Source of the DNA: Buddleja alternifolia | Taxonomy: Eukaryota; Streptophyta; Magnoliopsida; Lamiales; Scrophulariaceae | Direction: 5' to 3' | DNA length: 64,000 nt | Assembly (NCBI GenBank): GCA_019426215.1 | Contig: CM033395.1 | Span: 13,382,569-13,446,568, forward strand | Part shown: positions 30,061 to 42,648 of the stretch, piece by piece | How the letters are laid out: every line of letters begins with the position of its first letter | Position numbering within the stretch: the stretch's first letter is position 1 | The notes under the pieces: model-generated | Seen by the model: only the letters and a program-made list of their open reading frames with translations | Database searches by the model: none | Told to the model about the DNA's origin: nothing | Translations under genes and position numbers: made by a program

Positions 30061-32947
30061 TAGAGAGAGTTATATAATGCAGAAAATAAGCCAAGATTTA
30101 TGATTAGATGATTATATTGTACTCAAGTAAAATTAGGACTTTAATTTTACTTGGCTCCCACTACATTTTTCGAACCATTGCACTCCCATTGCAATGAAAG
30201 GAAATCTCGTTGGACAGATTTTGTATTGAGTAATTGAGTTTTTCAAAATTTTCAACAAGTTGCAATCTGTAACGATGTATGGCTCATTAAAATTTTAAAG
30301 TGGCTTGACACGCCAATCAGTCCAACTGATGGTTCAATCGCGCTTTTGCTCATGGATCACTTAACCTCAGCCTGTAATGGAATATTAATGGTGATCTATC
30401 TAAGTACTTTCCCATCAACTCCCATCGATCTAACAATTGAATCTGACCTTGCAACCCGTAACTGTGTATGGGATGAGATTTGCTTCGACCGATGGCATCA
30501 AATGCACTTAGAGATCTTCGAATTATGAGTTGGTTCATAACCCCCATTAGTCGGGACGATGTCATGCATAACTCTATCTCTCTAAGTTTGATGGAGAGCC
30601 ACGATATTCAATATCCCTTTCTTACTTAGTATAATTACTTGGGAGATTTTCTTATTTAGTTAAGGTCTCACTTTGCACATTAATTTCTTTCAACTCAGTT
30701 AAGGAAATTTAATAATTAGAAAACGCCTAGCAATTCTAATAACACACACTCATACGGACTTTATCTAGATTAGCTCAAGCCAACGAGCCAATCAGGGAGG
30801 GATTCTATCTATTAGAAGAGCTTCCACCTATACAGAAAATCTAATCTTCGAGGTCCAAGCTTCCTGTGGAACCGCCATGCTCCATTGGGCGTATCTAATT
30901 TTATTACAAAGAAACAGGCCTATACAAGTTTCTAATAAAATAAAGATATAAGCTGGGGGGCTCAAACTCTGGCCCAATACAACCCAGATAACAGAAAGAA
31001 AACCAAAACACCCTAAGTCCATATGAGGTGTCATCATCACATAATAAAAGGTGCACGTAAAACAATTAAACATACATGTGATGATCATATTAAATCTTAT
31101 TTAATAAATAATTAAATCCAACTTAACATAAGTTGGATCGAAAGTCTAACTCATAAAACATCAAATCCAATTTAATTTTAATGAGTAAATTAAGTTCACA
31201 AAATTCTTATGGGCTTATAAGAGTAAATCTAATTTAATCCAAATCTAATCTAATTTAATTTCATTTGGAAATTAAATCCAATTTAATTTACATAAGGGAT
31301 TAAATTAATTTTAATCCTAGTAGAAATTAAATGCCATAAGAAGAATACAATCTAATTTAATTCATGGTGAAATTAATTTCAACTTGATTTAAAAAGATTA
31401 AAATCTCATTTAATCTTTCCGAAATAAAGACTAACAATATGTCCATTCTATTCTGACTCCTTTAATTAAATCTTATTTAATTAAGGTGAGACTATATCCA
31501 ATAAAGTCTCTATCGGTGAACAAATCTAAAAACATAAGAAATTCAGATTAATCCAACTCCAAAAACCATTAAATACGATTTAATTGTAAATCCAATTCTT
31601 ATAATCAAAATGAAATCCGATTTATTGGATAGGCTAGTTAAACTTAATTTGATCAAGAAAAAAAACAAGTCCCACTTGTTTTATTCATATGATTAAATAT
31701 AATTTAATCAAAGTGTAACTAACTCAAATTTAATTACTAGAAAAGAACAAATTTTTATTTAACTAAAGGGTATTTAAATCTAATTTAATTTCAAAACAAT
31801 TTAATTTGTATACCCTTTAATTTGGAGATTAAATCTTAATTTACTTAATTAAATTTAATTTATTTTGATGAGCTAGTTAAAATTTAATTTGATCAAGAAC
31901 AAAATCAAGTTCAACTTGTTTCATTCATATGACTAAATACAATTTAATCAAGGTGCAATTAAATCAAATTTAATTACAAGATAAGATCAAATTTCTAAAT
32001 TAACTAAGGAGTATTTAAATCTAATTTAACTTTAAAATAAATCCAATTTATATACCCTTGGACTTAAGAAAATAAACTCAATTTAAATAGATTAAATCCA
32101 ATTTAATTCAAAAGGAAAAAAGGGCAATGAATTAATCCAAATGGGGTAACCACATGTATTGGGTCAAACCCAATACTTGTTAATTAATACGCTGGGCGCG
32201 TTCCTTAATTAACTCGCTGGGCCCAAGCCCAGCATTACACTGATAAAACACGTTAGGCCCAAGCCCAGCGATTATTCATCAATGACTGAGCTCAAGCCCA
32301 GTGTTCGGTTAACCCAGCGCTGGGCCAAGCCCAGGGAATCAATTAAATGCGTTAGGCATTTCGGTCCAGCGCTGAATTAATCCCTGATGTGTTGGGCCAG
32401 CACAACACAAAACCCAATCTGTTGGCCCAACCCAACACATCATCCCTATTGCCCTATCATCACCGCAGCGCTTGGCACTGGCAACGCGGCTTCTCCGGTT
32501 CACTATTGCAGTGCCTGGCGCCGCGACCCAGAGACTGTCTCCGTCGCGAAGGACGCACGACGACTTCTATGTCGCCTTCGTGCGACCGAAATTTGCAAAT
32601 TACAGATTCTGATGCCAAGGTCGGCGGTGCTGAGAGGCGAAGCATTGACAGGCAGCAGCTCTAAACAATGCCGCCTCAGGTGGCAAAACGCCTGCTGCGC
32701 GACCTTCTGTCACGTAGCTTCTTGAGTCGCCATCAATTTGGGCGGTGGTGTTGTGCAGATCCGCCACCGCCGCCTTTCTCTTTTTTTTTCCATCCAATCG
32801 AAAAATTCCAGATTCAGCAAATTCACCCAAAATAATTTAGATTTTCGATCCATTAATGATAATTCAAAATTATCCAATTACACATTAAACATGAATATCA
32901 AATAAACATATGAACGCGCATACAAAAAGTCAATGAAGCCATAAATT
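30061..32947 (-). other. Element A leader (PBS to gag)
   Basis: Long untranslated leader. 30061-30900 is similar to C's leader (49665-50600). 31090-32130 is a degenerate array of AAATCTAATTTAATT-like units. 32180-32440 holds repeated GCTGGGC/GCCCAGC inverted motifs. 32460-32790 is a GC-rich island close to the primer site. Short ORFs there are not supported as genes. Confidence 0.65.
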
Positions 32948-32962
32948 TGGCTCTGATACCAC
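32948..32962 (-). promoter_or_regulatory. Primer binding site of element A (tRNA-iMet)
   Basis: Minus-strand GTGGTATCAGAGCCA next to the LTR end; the usual copia site complementary to initiator Met tRNA. Confidence 0.88.
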
Positions 32963-34526
32963 CGTAGGGAATCGATACCCGAAAATGCAGCGGAATAAAA
33001 TTTTGATTCGACTCCCGAGCCATGGATCAATTTTGGTTTTTGTTGATTTTAATCGAAGAACGAGATAGAACAATTTACCTCTTTGTTCTTCGTTTTGTTT
33101 CTTGAACCACCATTTCAGCAGCAATCCCCGGGACTCTTGCATCTAGATAATCACACGTGGAATTCGCCAAAAAATTTTCCTCCTCCAACTCTGATTGGCA
33201 GCTAGAAGAGAAGAAAAGGGAGAGAATATTTTCTCTCTACTTTAGTGTGTCACTTTTGGTGGCAACAGATCAGATCTTAACCTAGGTCTAGGCGCCTCAT
33301 AGGCATATGTGGATTTTCAAGTGGGCTAAGTTGGCCCAGTCAACTTAGTCCACTTTAATTAAATTGCATTTCATATTTAATCTAATTAAATATATATGTA
33401 TGATTAATTTAATATTTAATTTAACCACGTTAATTAAATATTCAAATTAATTTAATATTCCAATTTTTAATCCAATTAGACAACTAATTGAATTAATCAG
33501 TCCACTCAATTAATTTGTCCACATTATGACAAATTACCAAAATGCCCCTCATTCCTAGTAGCGCAACTCTTTAAGTTCGTCTTGATTGGCAATGGGAAGA
33601 TACTAAAGGATGTGGGTGACATCTAGCCAGCCCTGTGGCCCCACATCGTAACCCAATCAAGTACGAATGATTGTGTCATTACGAACCTCTTCACTATGAA
33701 TTCCATATGAGTATAATCCCTTCACTAATGTACCCCGATCGAGTGAGAGTTATGGAACATGTTAAACTCACATAACTCGATGCTATGCTATAAACCATAG
33801 TAACTTGAAATTACTGAACTGCCCTCCGTATCCCATACGAGTCAACTCTTCTACTTTGGCCGAAGACCTTTTCATTTTAGTTACATATGGTCTCATAGGG
33901 TATCTTCTCGTTTACTTTCGAGACAGTGAATCCCTTTCTGGCGATCACTTTACAACTGCTAATTGCCCATTGGGATTGCACTTTGAGGTCGGCCCCACCA
34001 ACATGTGAATTGGGCCTAACTACTCTAGTAACAGATCCAACGTCACATGCACATTGTGATAATAAATCCTTAGGTCAAAGGCTCACGCATACTATCATAG
34101 TCAGTAATCCAATCATTGACAGTCAGCGAGTAAAAACCTGTGCGATTGGATTACTACGAGCCGTGTTCGAATATATCAATTCCATTGATATTTCTATGAC
34201 ATGTGTTCTCACTATCCCATAGTGTTCGACTGGCACTTCTTGTCAGAACATTTGTCATACAAGTCAAATCTTTATGCCCAAGTAAGATTCCTTAACCTGG
34301 GAGCTTTTTAAGTGATCAGGAATAAGACTCTCCCCGTGCCACTTCTTTATTCCATAAAGGGCGAAGAGTCAACCTCGATACACATGGACTATTTGTTCAA
34401 TACTTATTAATGTCATGAAATTTTATATGAACAAAATTCATTGCCTTTATATGTTTGTACAATATAAATTGGTGCCCTATTCAAATCTAATTCCTCATCA
34501 TTGTCATTGAGGGCACATATCTAAAA
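32963..34526 (-). repeat. 5' LTR of element A (1564 bp)
   Basis: Aligned with 12232-13859. Both ends have decayed: the plus-strand start reads CGTAGGG where the other LTR has TGTTGGG, and the other end reads CTAAAA for CTAACA. TSD gtaaa follows at 34527-34531. Confidence 0.85.
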
Positions 34527-34850
34527 GTAAACACATTGATAAAATCATTCAAAGCTAAGCAACTAGGGAAAACTTTGTGACGCTAAAGCCTTTAAAAAGG
34601 AAGACTTAAAATCATTCTACTGTGCTAACCCTGATTAAATAATTGAACGCTTAAACCTACTTAGTTATAGTATTCAAATCTTGAGTGTAAGTTAACTTTA
34701 TCAAAACAGTCTTCAAGTAGACGCTCAACCAAGCGCCTACATTTTCAAGCATCCAAACCGAATTTTAATATGAAATTTTTGAAGTCGAAAAAGACTTCAG
34801 GGTCTATTCAACCCGCCCTTCTAGACCCTTTCGTATGCTACTTGGGACCA
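34527..34850 (+). repeat. Older Sirevirus LTR fragment, right piece with LTR end
   Basis: Resembles the Sirevirus 3' LTR from the 'GTGCTAACCCTGATTAA' motif (34621) through 'GAAGTCGAAAAAGACTTCAG' to CTTGGGACCA (34841-34850), with many differences. It ends exactly where element C LTR sequence begins. Confidence 0.75.
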
Positions 34851-34929
34851 ATAAATAGTTTGTAAAAATAACTTATTAAAGCCCTACTCAATCTAATTCA
34901 TCATAGGCATTAAGGGCATACACCTAACA
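34851..34929 (-). repeat. 3' LTR of element C, 79-bp remnant
   Basis: Matches 53418-53496 of the 5' LTR base for base apart from a few changes. The rest is cut off at the end of an older Sirevirus LTR, which most simply means that LTR inserted here. Confidence 0.8.
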
Positions 34930-35119
34930 ATCTCCCACTTGCACTCAACACTAATCACTATGGTACTTGATGCCCATCTTCTCAAGATGTTTATATAGCA
35001 CCACCTGTAATAATGGCTTGGTGAGTGGGTCAGCCACATTTTACGCTGAGGCAATTTTTTGCACAGCGATATCGCCTCTTCCATTGATTTCTCGTATTAT
35101 ATAATTTTTCCTCACCACG
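34930..35119 (-). pseudogene. pol: Element C polypurine tract and RNase H C-terminus
   Basis: Minus-strand GAGTGCAAGTGGGAGAT (34930-34946) before the LTR is the polypurine tract. Next to it is the end of pol with 'NVADPLTKPL' and one stop (TAA, near 35042). The upstream part of this domain continues across the CACTA element at 46075. Confidence 0.72.
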
Positions 35120-35400
35120 CACTAGTACAGAAGAGGCATGTTACAACTGTTTTTTTTTTTGCACTATTACAGCCGTTTTAACCGCTGTAATACGTATCGC
35201 TGTAATTGGTATGTTTACTATTACAGCGGTTTTTAACCGCTGTAAAATGAGACCTATTACAGCGGTTCAATAACGAACCGCTGTAACAGACTAATAATTA
35301 TTTTTTTTAGTTTAAAACCGTATCCTGTTACAGCGGTTCGGCAACGAACCGCTGTAACAGGATACAGCGGTTCAATAACGAACCGCTGTAACAGTGAACC
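35120..35400. repeat. CACTA left TIR and subterminal palindromes
   Basis: TIR CACTAGTACAGAA then five ~28-33 bp palindromes built from TTACAGCGGTT and AACCGCTGTAA arms (about 35160-35395). In En/Spm elements subterminal repeats bind the TNPA-type protein. Confidence 0.85.
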
Positions 35401-35536
35401 TGTTACAAAATCCAAAATTAATTTCATTCACCAAATAATAATCTCCAATAATGACAAATGATAACGAGTTTACAATAAACCAATATAAACTAATCACCGC
35501 TTTTAAATCAAATAAAAATTTACAATAATTTACAAC
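35401..35536. other. CACTA 3' untranslated stretch
   Basis: AT-rich; nothing recognised between the left subterminal repeats and the stop codon of the Ulp1-type gene. Confidence 0.4.
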
Positions 35537-38500
35537 TTACACCGCCGGCATATCAAAAGCGCATTTAAAAATGTATTGTGCCAATTTAGAACGTGCTTCA
35601 TCAAGTTGCGCTATAATGTAAGTGGCGTACTGACAATCAGCAAAGTACTGCAAGACAAATATTAAAATCCAACAAAAATGTTTAATAACTTAAAAGGGAC
35701 ATTAGAATTTGATTAATATTAATTAGGATTATGCATACCGTCGGTGGGATTATAGATTCTCCGAATAATATCGTTCATGAATTTCATGACGAAGAAGCCA
35801 CAATCTATGTCATTTATTTGAATGGGGCACTACAAATTAAAGTCAAATCAAAATTGTATTAGAACAAATAACTTTTATACGAATAATTTCTTGAAACTAT
35901 AATTAAAATAATATAATTACACTAACCTTTACACAACTCCATTTACAGGCCTTGTTTTTTGATTTGATCTTTTGGTTGTTGTTATTTGCTCGAAACATCA
36001 ACACAACGCTGTTAAAAACATCAAAAAACAAGGAAATATGTCAATATCAAGCAAATATATATATATATATATATGAAATCTAGTTATAATATATATACCT
36101 TAAACGTAATATTAAATATAATGGATACATTTAATTGAATGATAAAACTTACTGATTGATCATATCTTTCATATCACGTCGGTTATTTGGATCACCGTGC
36201 AAAGAATCCAAATAATAAACGATCTCTTTAATTGGATCAATCACGAGCAACAACCAATGTCCCCTAATCAGCATATTCAAAAGATAAATTTAAAATTAGT
36301 TATGCCTACGTAACAAATTTTACAAAATAACAATGTGTCTTTAGTAGCTCACCCGGAGTTGTAAGGTGCAAGAAACAACTTCCCCTCCAGTTGTGCACTA
36401 GCTATCATAGTATTTGTTATATATTGCGATTGGTCAACACGCTGAAGGGGAGTAATTCCTGCTCCCTCAGATATAGAATGTGGGCTCAGGAACCCGAATT
36501 TATTTTGTTTTTGTTCGGGGACCACGTGATTAACCCACAAACACCTACAATTGAGCATAAAATAAATTTGAGTAACAAAAATAAACATAGTTCAAATTAA
36601 TGCAGTGAAATAATTTAATTAAAAGCTTACTTTTTATTAATTAATATTTAAAAACTTACTTGATGTAAGCAGAAATAATAGAGGCTCCTATCTGTTCTTT
36701 ATGCAGAAAGTGACCGATCTCCTCCCGCCCAATATATTCTGGAAAGGGGATATTGAAGATTTCCTCGGGTATGTCTATCCGGATAGTGTTATCAGCAGCC
36801 ATCATCCCAAAGAACCTTTCAAGAACTGCAAGTGAATTAGGGCGTGGAGCAGGAGGGTTGGCCACTAGAGAAGGAGGGTTGGCCACTAGAGGTGTATTTT
36901 TGACATGTGAGTGCTTCGTCGTCTCTGATTTACTTTTTCCGACTGATGATTTAGATTTTCCGAGAGACTATAAGCAAAAGAAAACAAAACATGGGCGTTA
37001 TCAATGAAAGTATATTTATTAACATTAAACAATTGTTATAATTTATTAATGACTAGCTATTAATAATTTCGTACCGATGCATCACTGACAATGACAAGAC
37101 TCTTAGGCCAAGCAACCATGTATCCCACAGCCTCAAATACTGTGAACACTCCTTCATCATCGAGAGGGACTGGTAAGGGTGCAATATCTTCAATTGCAAT
37201 GTCAATTGTCACTTTCACGAGGTGGGAGGCCAATGGACATGTATGCAATGTTCTATCCTCTGGTCGATTGTACATTTTTCCTCTTGCCACCAAACGATAA
37301 CACGGTGTAGAAAGTGCTAATTCACACTGCACCACACCCTACATATATATATACCATTATATTAGAAAATTTTGTATATCATACAGAAATATTGGATTGA
37401 AAGTTACATTATCACTAAACAATATGCTTTTCATTAATTACCTGAGGAAGGTTTTTCACTTCTGGGCAGCTATCTTTCAAAGAAACTGCCTCTTCTGTAT
37501 GTGGCTGCTGCGACCCAGACGCCTTATGCTCGTCAAACTCACGTCGCAATTCGAATAGTGATTGAGTGAGCATTTGAACAGTGTCTTGCAAGCTATCAAT
37601 CACCGCATTTTTTGAAGGCTTTGATTCCGAAGAGTAATCTTTTTGTGATACCCAAAAGCCTACACCCCTAACTCGACCCGGATGCTCCTTCTTTTTAGGA
37701 GCTACAGCCAGTACATCATTCCGGGTCTTCTCGGGTCCACTGTGGCTACCCTCCTATGATAAGCTTTCCTGTAATAATACATTTAAAAAATACAAAAAAT
37801 TGTTATTTTAAAATTATTTTTAAAAAAACATACAACACACTATATAACTAAAATTGCAAATAACTCACAATTGATTCCACTACTCTTTTAACATTGACAT
37901 TATCAATGTTGTTCTGGCTGTCAGAATGTGCAACCCTCCACACTAGTGCTCGTGTCACCTCTGTGACATCTGACCCAGCATCCTTTCTTTTTTGCCTCTA
38001 TATAAGAAAATTTGTAAGGAAATAAATTTGATCAGAAAATTTGTAATTAAGGAAATTTGATTAGAAAATGTGTAAGGAAATTTGATTAGAATTAAAATTT
38101 GTAACGAACTACGTACCTCAATATGCTCCACTTGAGCATATCCAAGACGTGATGCCCTTTAAGGATATTCAGGTTCCTTTGCTCTTTCCCGATTTTCCTT
38201 ATGTAGTTGCTGTTCATTATATAATCAAGGCATTAGTCAATGTATATAGTTTCAAATAAATTAAAATGAAACCATAAATTAAAATAATTACCTGAAAAAC
38301 TTCACTTTGGCGTACTTCTACAAATTCTGTCCAATCTTCTTGAGATATACTATATTTTTCGGGTGGGCTTGAATTAATGTTCCCATCACCATTCTCTACC
38401 CAGATTCTGGTCAAGTAGCTCCTATAATTTCGAGCTAGCTTCCCAGCCTCGGCTAAGACGAATTTCTGTCTACTTTCGTCAATATCAAAGGCCAACTATA

Positions 38501-38857
38501 AAAAACAAACAACAAAGTATATAAAAAATTATAATTTAGAGAAAAAAAACTACATTTACCAATTAAAAACATAATATATAATAACTAACTTACAGCTATT
38601 TCATTCCAAATGACATATTTTATTGCTGCAGAGACGTGTCGCCAATCACTGATTGTAATAGGGACCCTGTCACGAGCTATCACGCCAATGTAACCAACAA
38701 AAGTTGATTTATTTGGGCCAACTGGCTGACCATGCTCGTTCCAACCAACTTGTAGCATTATGCCTTTACTTTTGGCCTTTATTACTTTCTTCATTGCTGT
38801 AATACCTCTACGTATCTCCTTTTCAACACTTTTGTTTGCAGCACCTCCAGAATCCAT
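35537..38857 (-). pseudogene. CACTA second gene: TNPA/Transposase_24-like protein with C-terminal Ulp1-type cysteine protease
   Basis: Many exons on the minus strand with GT-AG borders, e.g. donor near 38592, acceptor near 38497, donor near 38292. Exon 38593-38857 starts with ATG and has 'NEHGQPVGPNKSTF' and 'VPITISDWRHV', as in plant transposase_24 proteins. Later exons carry 'HPGRVRGVG' (about 37660) and an acidic/coiled part. The last exons give a C48/Ulp1-like triad: His in 'GHWLLLVIDP' (about 36254), Asp in 'YYLDSL' (about 36206), Gln and Cys in 'QINDIDCGFFV' (Cys codon 35800-35802). End TAA 35537-35539. In-frame stops appear in the exons near 38158 and 37755. Ulp1 enzymes cleave SUMO; the role in transposons is not established. 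Confidence 0.7.
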
Positions 38858-39367
38858 CTACAAGATTTTAAAAGTGAAAAATACAGAAGTTAAATTCATA
38901 TACCAAATATATAAATAGTACAATCAATTAAGAAATGCCCATTATTCTAGAAAAAATTCAACAGAGTAACGACGCAAAAAATTCTACCAAGTTCTCGACT
39001 TAATCTTCCCCCCAACCTTGCAACCAGCAAAACTCAAATATTTCAGCAACAACAAACGCAAAACAAATATATATGCATTAATCACATCATTAACTAGTTG
39101 GATCATATAAATCACATCAAAAAGTACAAAACCAAATATTGATAAGTTTACATTGGTGGTGGTCGTCGTGGTAGTGCCGGAGGAGAGGGTGACTGTGGTG
39201 GTATACGGTATCGACCTACAAAAGCAAAAAAATACAGAAGTTAGTGTAACTCATTCACTAATATAATATTACAAGCGGGTTCAATATAATTTACACTTTA
39301 ACTGCATACTTAACAAAAGAGTTCAAATAAGTTACTCATATAATTATCAAATAAGTTCAAATACCTT
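38858..39367. other. CACTA intergenic region
   Basis: No coding recognised. AT-rich, with a short 'GGTGGTGGTCGTCGTGG' stretch near 39152. Confidence 0.4.
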
Positions 39368-42300
39368 TCATCGTTTTCTTTTTGTCGCTAGTTTACTAGT
39401 CTTTTGTGATCCCTCAGTACGACCATTTTGTTTAGTACGCCGACGAACAGATGGATTAATCCATATCCCCTCTTGGTGATCTTCTCGCATATAAAATTCA
39501 TCATCACTGATATCCAAGTCACTGTCACTATTTGTGGATTGTGAACCACCTAAGATAGAATTTCCTCCATCATCTTCATTATTTAGGCCATCATCCTCAA
39601 TACAAGTATTTTTGTTTGCCGATAAAACAATGGACCACCTCTTATCGACAGGATCGGTGACAAAAAACACTTGTTTAGCTTGAGATGCCAAAATGAAAGG
39701 TTCATCTTTGTATCCCACCTTTTCAAGGTCTACTCGAGTAAAACCTATTTCACTATCATCGACACCATTTTTATGGTCAACCCACCTACACCTAAATACA
39801 GGCACCCGAAACCAACTGTAATCCAGCTCCCATATACGTTCAATCACCCCATAATATGGTAAAGTGGCATAGATAGGGCTATTATCTTTCCACTTGAGAT
39901 ATGCATTGTTTCAGCTACAAGACTCACCCCACTATTCTGCATTGTACTCCGTTCATCTTGGTCTTTTGTATAAAACGTGACACCATTTATACGATAACCC
40001 AAATGACAAAATACGAATCTGCTCGGGCCCACCGACAACCATGCCAATTTATCTGAAACTGAAAGTGAATTCTCATTTTGTTTCTCTTGAATACACTTTC
40101 GGAACCAATCGATAAAACTCTTGTTATGTTCTCTTGAAATCCAACTTTCATTTTTACTTGAATTTATTCTCCTAAGTTGGTCCTTGTGCTCTTCAACATA
40201 TGGCTCAACCTCATCGGTGTTGTGGAGCACATATAGGTGTGCCTGATCCTTTTGTGTGCTAGAAACACTCACTAATTGCTTTCCAATTACGCTTTCTCCT
40301 TCTGTTCCCTCCCCCCCCCCCACAATAGAAGACTTTTGAAGCTCTGCAACGTTAGAATCATTCAGATATTCTGTGCAAAATGTAATAACTTCATCAACTA
40401 TGTACCGCTCAACAATGCAACCTTCCGGCCAGCTACGATTTTTCACATAGCCTTTCAATACCTTCATATAACGCTCAGCCGGATACATAGATCTCATAAA
40501 AGCTGGTCACAAAGTTGTGTCTCTCTAACCAAGTGAATAGGTAGGTGAGTCATTATATCAAAAAATGCGGGTGGGAAATACATCTCAAGCTCACACAAAG
40601 TGAGGACAAGTTGTTTCTGAAGTGCAGGCAATTGTTCAGGATCAAACACCTTGATCCACATTGCTTTGAAGAAGAAACACAATCTAGTTATCGTTTCTCT
40701 CACCTTTTTTGGCAGAATGGCCCGTAAAGCAATTGGTAGCAAATGATCCATGATTACATGACAATCATGAGTCTTCATATGCTTTAGCTTCAAGTCCTTC
40801 ATTGATACAAGACTGCTAATGTTCGAAGAATACCCTTCTGGAACTTTCACTCCACAAAGAAACTCAGATAATGCAATTTTTTTCTTTTCTAGATAGTGTG
40901 TGAGCTGCTGGAGGTAAATAAGTACGTTTTCCCTTCATTGTTGGTGCCAATTTACCTCTTATCTTCATTTCAACTAAGTCCAACCTTGCCTTTACTCCAT
41001 CTTTTGTCTTGCCAGGCACATTTAGAAGAGTACCAATGACACTATCAAATACATTTTTCTCAATATGCATTATATCAAGAAAATGTCTAACATCTAAAGA
41101 TTTCCAATACGGCAACTCAAAAAAAATTGACCTTTTTTTCCACCTAGTTTTTGCAAGGCCGCCTGCAAAAGTCTTTCCGAACTTGATATCCAAGTCTTTT
41201 ACATTCTCAAACACCTCTTCACCAGTCAAACACTTAGGAGCTCGACATTCTTCTATGCTCCCATTGAAAGCTTTCTTCCACCGACGATATCGATGTTCTC
41301 GATTCAACCATCTTCGATGCCCTTGGAATGCATATTTCTGAGAGTGTGGGAGTCTATATTGATCTGTACTCTTGACACATATGGGGCATGCACATTGCCC
41401 ATGTACACCATATCCCTCGAGATTAGCTCTTGTTGGAAAATCATTGATTGTACCAAACAACATAACTCTGAGATTGAAGCTCTCTTTTCTAAACCCATCA
41501 TACACTTTAATACCGGTCTCCCACAACTCCTTCAAATCCTCAATTAAAGGGGCCAAGTAGACATCTATATCATTTCCAGGTTGTTTCGGCCCGGAAATTA
41601 GTATAGGCATCATAATATGTTCTCGCTTCATGCATCGCGAAGGGGGTAGGTTGTAGATCATCAAAATCACCGGCCATGTACTATGTGAGCTACTTTGCAA
41701 GCCATGTGGGTTCATACCATCTGTAGCCAATACAAGGCGTAAATTTCTTGGTTCTTCCCTAAATTCAGGGAAATCATTATCAATCTTTTTCCATTGAGGA
41801 GAATCTGAAGGATGTCTAATTTTGTTATCTTCAATCCCTTCTTCAAGCCTTCTATCAGCATACCATGTCAAGTCTTTGGCAAACGCTTCACTACTGTACA
41901 TGCGTCTAAATCTAGGTATTATGGGCAAATACCATGCTGTTTTGACGGGAGCAGATCCATTCTTCTTGTACCGTGAGGTGCCACATTTCGGACACACCTT
42001 CAATGGCGCATAGTCATTTCTAAACAAGATGCAATCATTGAAACAAGCATGTTTCCTCTCATATCCAATGCCAATTCCAGTTAACATCTTCTTAGCCTCA
42101 TAAGTACGATTAGGTAACGCATTATCATCGGGTAACATACTTTTTAATAGACCAAGTAAGTCTGTGAAACTCTTATCACTCCACCCATTGTTAGGTTTTA
42201 ACTTATAGAGGTTTAGGACTGCTTTCAATCTTGTGAAATTACTACCACTATACAGGGGTGTCTTTGAATTACTTGTCAAATTGTCGAACATCTTGGGACA

Positions 42301-42648
42301 ATTTCGAAAATCCTCCTCAATCACATTGGTCATCTCATCCAAACGATCAGGCTCATAATCATCCATGTCAAAATCTACTGATCGATATGATGTATCACCC
42401 AAATCAACTGAGGTGGCACTGCTTTCACCGTGTCTTGTCCATCGTGTGTAGCTTTTATCAATTCCATTACACACCAAATGATCTTCCAAGTCACGTGGAC
42501 TAATTCTCCTTCCAAAACAACAACGTAAACACGGACAACTAATCCTAGTCGGATCCGATGCATGCTCAACCGCAAAGTCGATGAATTCTTTCACCCCTTT
42601 CCCATATTGCTCCGACATACGATCCGCTACAATCCAACTTCGATCCAT
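39368..42648 (-). pseudogene. CACTA TNP2-type transposase
   Basis: ATG at 42648 (minus). 42648-40864 is one frame of 594 codons: an N-terminal transposase-associated domain with paired Cys ('SCPCLRC', about residues 37-44), then the tnp2/Transposase_21 domain with 'LATDGMNPHG' and 'PICVKS'. A 1-nt loss in an A run near 40881 shifts the frame. 40850-40494 carries DUF4218 ('HDCHVIMDHLLPIALR'). A second shift near 40515 leads to 40497-39844 ('GCIVERYIVDE', DUF4216 start). A third shift near 39888 leads to the DUF4216 end and an acidic, basic-tailed C-terminus at 39368. Domain order is the usual one for CACTA transposases, which cut and rejoin DNA. Three shifts make this copy inactive unless they are sequence errors in homopolymers. 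Confidence 0.85.

Larger units (their letters stand above)
12232..34526 (-). mobile_element. Element A: Ty1/copia retrotransposon, minus strand, with nested insertions
   Basis: Two LTRs in the same orientation (12232-13859 and 32963-34526), flanked by a perfect 5-bp duplication gtaaa (12227-12231, 34527-34531). The minus-strand polypurine tract follows 13859, and the Met-tRNA primer site lies at 32948-32962. The internal part is a decayed copia gag-pol and a long leader, interrupted at 14976 by element B. The continuity of pol across B can be seen by comparison with element C near 47030. Confidence 0.88.

Noticed and set aside
32389..32830. Overlapping ORFs in the GC-rich part of leader A
   Set aside because: Open frames on both strands come from GC richness; no family feature, position is a retroelement leader.
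35160..35395. Regular short repeats resembling a CRISPR array
   Set aside because: They are palindromes of a CACTA subterminal region with matching copies at the other end and a TIR; no cas genes, plant DNA.
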